Shown: positions 12,387 to 14,417 of the stretch, in pieces
How positions within the stretch are numbered: position 1 is the stretch's first letter
Layout of the letters: every line of letters starts with the position of its first letter
Assembly (NCBI RefSeq): GCF_000949455.1
Contig: NZ_JXXK01000051.1
Coordinates: forward strand, 1 to 14,417
DNA from: Ruthenibacterium lactatiformans
GTDB taxonomy: Bacteria > Bacillota > Clostridia > Oscillospirales > Ruminococcaceae
Direction: 5' to 3'
DNA: 14,417 nucleotides
Notes under the pieces: model-generated
Seen by the model: only the letters and a program-made list of their open reading frames with translations
Databases searched by the model: none
What the model was told of the DNA's origin: nothing
Made by a program: the position numbers and the translations under genes

Positions 12387-13964
12387 TTACTGCTTCACCC
12401 CCATGATGTACCGCTCCCCCAAAACGCTGCCGTCCAGCACAAGCCGCCCGGCCGCATCGTAATACCCTGTGCGTACGACTACTTCGTATGCGACGCGGAT
12501 TCTTTCTTCTGCGTTTTCGTCATCCTTCTCCTCCAAAATTACGCGGGGCGCCGCCTCCTTCACCTGCTGCGCATGCTCATAGGTCCTGTTCGGAACCAAA
12601 GACGCAGCCGTGTTCAGCAGCCCAAGTATCCCCATCACCAGATCCCCATCGATGGGCTTTCCGTTCACACTCCCCACACCTACGCTGTCGCCCGGGCCAA
12701 AAAGAGAAACCTGCTGCGTTGCCTGCGCGATGTAATCGGCCAGAGACCGCGTTGAATTTGTGATTTTCTCCGGGGGAGCTTCAACAACGGTCACATCCGT
12801 TACCGTAACCGGGCCGGCGGTATTGGCCTTATCCACAAAACGGTGGGTCGTATTTTCTTGCGTGCCGCCCGGCAGCGTCTGATACAGGTATTTCGCGTGC
12901 TCTGTAACCTCCGGCGGCAGCTCCACACAATCGATTGCTTCCTGCACATCCGACGAAGCCTTTGGAAGCGGCTTCGACGGGTCCAGCGGCAAGCGGGCCT
13001 CGTTGACGATCTGCGAAACGCTCAAGCCCTTGTATTTGTCATACAGCAAATAGGACGGGATAGAACCCACTACACCGGTTTGCACCAAAAACAGATATTG
13101 GCTTGTTTCGTCCAAATAGAGCTCTCCGTTTTTCCAGGTACCCTGGTATTCCTGCCCGTAATACTGTATTTTCCCCCTCTGCCCGTCTGTGTGCTGCGTA
13201 TCCTCTATCCAGCCGTCGGGCTGCGGCGGCTTATCGATCCACGCTTCGGGTGGCGGCGTACCGTTTTTCTCTGTTCCGCCGCTTTGCTGCTTTTCCCCAC
13301 CGTCAACCGCCTGCGTAAGGTCGGAAACACCGTTTTGACCAATAGCTGCCAGCCCCTCGCCGTTCTCTTCCGCTCTCAGTGTACCATATCCCCCGCCGGG
13401 CTGCAATGCTTTGCCGGTCTCCGTGCCCGCCTTCCGCCGCTCGGGCCGCAGCAGCTCCGCCAGCGCCTGCCCCGCATACACCGCGTCGCGGTACGCCGGG
13501 TCCACGCCCTCAAGCGCAAAGCCGGGCGCGCCCTGCTCCGGCCCGGCAGGCGGCTCCCCGCCCGGCGTGGCCTGCGCCATGCTCCGGCGCTGCCCCGCCA
13601 AAAGCATGGTCCCCGCGCCGGACGGCGGGTTCTCCGACAGCGCCGCCCAAGGGGTTCTCTCTGCCCGGCGCGCCTGCCCCGGCCACGCTTCCCCCAAGCC
13701 CGGCCACGGCTGCTTTTCCCCTGTGTAAAAGGCATTTTGCGCTCCCGCGCCGGACGGCGCGAACGGCTTCCGCTCCTCCTCCGTAATGAACGGCTGCTTT
13801 GCCAGCCGTTCGCTGAACGTCTCGTCCCAGCTTTGCCACGGCTTTTCCTTTCGCTGCTGCGCCGCCTCAAACGCCGCCGTGTAAACCCGCTTCCGCAGCT
13901 TTTCCTCCAATGCCTTTTTCTTCTGTTCCTCCTGGCCCATGCTCCATCCGTCTGCCTTTTTCAT
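12387..13964 (-). CDS. cassette 2 effector-like protein, constant N-terminus and unique C-terminus
   Basis: This 525-residue protein has no signal peptide. Residues 1-196 are the constant region shared with cassette 1: a charged helical start (MGQEEQKKKALEEKLRKR), then Pro/Gly/Trp-rich, probably disordered sequence with KPWQSWDE, KQPWPGLGEAWPG and RTPWAALSENPPSGAG. After GGGYGTL homology stops. Residues 197-280 are a Pro/Gln/Gly-rich linker. About 280-525 is a unique domain with a mostly hydrophobic stretch (YLFLVQTGVVGSIPSYLLYD), a Gly-rich segment (GPGDSVGVGSVNGKPIDGDL) and the ending VLGERYIMGVKQ. I recognise no family and see no catalytic motif. The start at 13964 has AGGAGG upstream. It is coupled to the next gene without spacing. 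The polymorphic-toxin-like role is inferred from architecture only. Confidence 0.8.
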   Translation of the reverse strand: MKKADGWSMGQEEQKKKALEEKLRKRVYTAAFEAAQQRKEKPWQSWDETFSERLAKQPFITEEERKPFAPSGAGAQNAFYTGEKQPWPGLGEAWPGQARRAERTPWAALSENPPSGAGTMLLAGQRRSMAQATPGGEPPAGPEQGAPGFALEGVDPAYRDAVYAGQALAELLRPERRKAGTETGKALQPGGGYGTLRAEENGEGLAAIGQNGVSDLTQAVDGGEKQQSGGTEKNGTPPPEAWIDKPPQPDGWIEDTQHTDGQRGKIQYYGQEYQGTWKNGELYLDETSQYLFLVQTGVVGSIPSYLLYDKYKGLSVSQIVNEARLPLDPSKPLPKASSDVQEAIDCVELPPEVTEHAKYLYQTLPGGTQENTTHRFVDKANTAGPVTVTDVTVVEAPPEKITNSTRSLADYIAQATQQVSLFGPGDSVGVGSVNGKPIDGDLVMGILGLLNTAASLVPNRTYEHAQQVKEAAPRVILEEKDDENAEERIRVAYEVVVRTGYYDAAGRLVLDGSVLGERYIMGVKQ

Positions 13965-14092
13965 GCCGGACGCCTCCTGCTTTTATTTTGTTTTGAAAGA
14001 GGTTTGCCCCTTCCGCTTTCCAGCATAAACCTTTCCGCGTCCGTTTTTCCGGAAAACACAAAAACGCCGCCGTTCCGAAGAACGGCGGCGCG
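13376..14092 (-). repeat. duplicated cassette head, copy 2
   Basis: This 717-bp block is nearly identical to 10548-11266, with an intact reading frame. The left edge falls after codon ~196 of the 13964 gene and the right edge falls just past the terminator hairpin. Confidence 0.92.
14065..14090 (-). terminator. terminator hairpin at the head of cassette 2
   Basis: An 11-bp stem (14065-14075 with 14080-14090, loop CGAA) is followed on the minus strand by TTTTTGTGTTTT, identical to 11239-11264. It would end transcription entering from beyond the window. The palindrome TTTTTCCGGAAAA follows at 14044-14056. Confidence 0.75.
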
Positions 14093-14120
14093 AAATTTTC
14101 CTTTTTTCTGTAAGAGGTGT

Positions 14121-14168
14121 TTGCCCGCCCGGCGCAGGTCTGGGCGGAGAAACGGGTTTTCAGGCTTT
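14121..14168. repeat. repeat module B, copy 2
   Basis: This copy matches 7020-7068 in the same orientation, including AAACGGGTTTTCA. The palindrome is degenerate here (CCGCCC against GGGCGG with mismatches), so it has probably lost terminator function. Confidence 0.65.
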
Positions 14169-14294
14169 TTCGGCAGGCCGGTGACTCTCCCTGTTTAAAA
14201 ACCATCGACGCCGAAAAAAGCCCTTCCCCCCCCTTTCGGCGCATTGACGCAGGAAACCATGTTTTCTTACGGCAACGCGCCTTTTTCTTCCAGA

Positions 14295-14417
14295 GCAATA
14301 CCGCACAATTCCAGGTGCCGAATCGCGCCGGCAGATTTTTTTGCAGGTTAAACAAAAATGCTCGCGAATATACAAAGTATTCGCGAGCATTTTTGTGACA
14401 GTTGCCGAAAAATCTGC
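14295..14417 (-). repeat. palindromic repeat module A, copy 2 (reverse)
   Basis: The reverse complement matches 6883-7004. Positions 14331-14417 form an 87-nt palindromic element with ends GCAGATTTTT and AAAAATCTGC and a perfect 19-bp central stem (14352-14370 with 14378-14396, loop TACAAAG). The window stops exactly at the outer end of this element. It is a likely non-autonomous dispersed element; no transposase is visible. Confidence 0.78.

Larger units (their letters stand above)
14093..14417. other. non-coding repeat region at the window edge
   Basis: No gene is supported. It holds repeat module B (14121-14168), a hairpin CGCCGAAA (14209-14216) with TTTCGGCG (14234-14241) whose loop contains a run of eight C (14226-14233), and repeat module A in reverse (14295-14417). 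The 162- and 76-residue frames crossing it are low-complexity readings of repeats. Confidence 0.6.

Noticed and set aside
14226..14233. run of eight C as a phase-variation tract
   Set aside because: It lies in non-coding repeat sequence with no gene start or promoter spacing that it could switch.

Overview
The window looks like a GC-rich member of the Bacillota (class Clostridia). The basis is Gram-positive style ribosome binding sites, near-consensus housekeeping promoters, intrinsic terminators, lipoprotein signal peptides and a four-gene polyamine ABC operon. This placement is inference; no rRNA or marker gene is present.

Left part (1-6811). Positions 1-230 hold no convincing gene but several strong inverted repeats. 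On the minus strand follow a GGDEF diguanylate cyclase-like gene (2331-1702) with its own terminator, then a FAD oxidoreductase with a C-terminal Rieske domain (1535-231). A divergent intergenic region carries a near-perfect promoter (2595-2623) for a plus-strand spermidine/putrescine operon potA-potB-potC-potD (2784-6747). Its genes are separated by 6 bp or overlap by 4 bp, and it ends at a hairpin at 6784-6811.

Middle part (6812-8304). Between convergent genes lies a mosaic of palindromic repeat modules. Beyond it is a minus-strand alpha/beta hydrolase with an N-terminal helical domain (8032-7121). This gene sits behind a promoter, a strongly structured leader of about 210 nt containing a 16-codon reading frame, and an intrinsic terminator, an arrangement typical of attenuation or of a riboswitch.

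Right part (8305-14417). Two minus-strand cassettes share a nearly identical block of about 718 bp (terminator, upstream region and the first ~196 codons) and then diverge completely. Cassette 2 (13964-11280) encodes a 525-residue protein followed with zero spacing by a membrane-anchored beta-propeller-like protein. Cassette 1 (11138-8323) encodes the same N-terminal region joined to a papain/C39-like cysteine peptidase-like C-terminal domain, followed by three tandem paralogous lipoproteins. The lipoprotein genes repeat with an exact 517-bp period, and each begins inside a copy of the last codons of the upstream C-terminal domain. This constant-N-terminus, variable-C-terminus, partner-gene layout resembles polymorphic toxin/immunity loci, but the N-terminal region is not one I recognise. 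Cassette 1 carries a 2-bp insertion that breaks the reading frame. The window ends in another copy of the palindromic repeat seen at 6883-7004, in opposite orientation.
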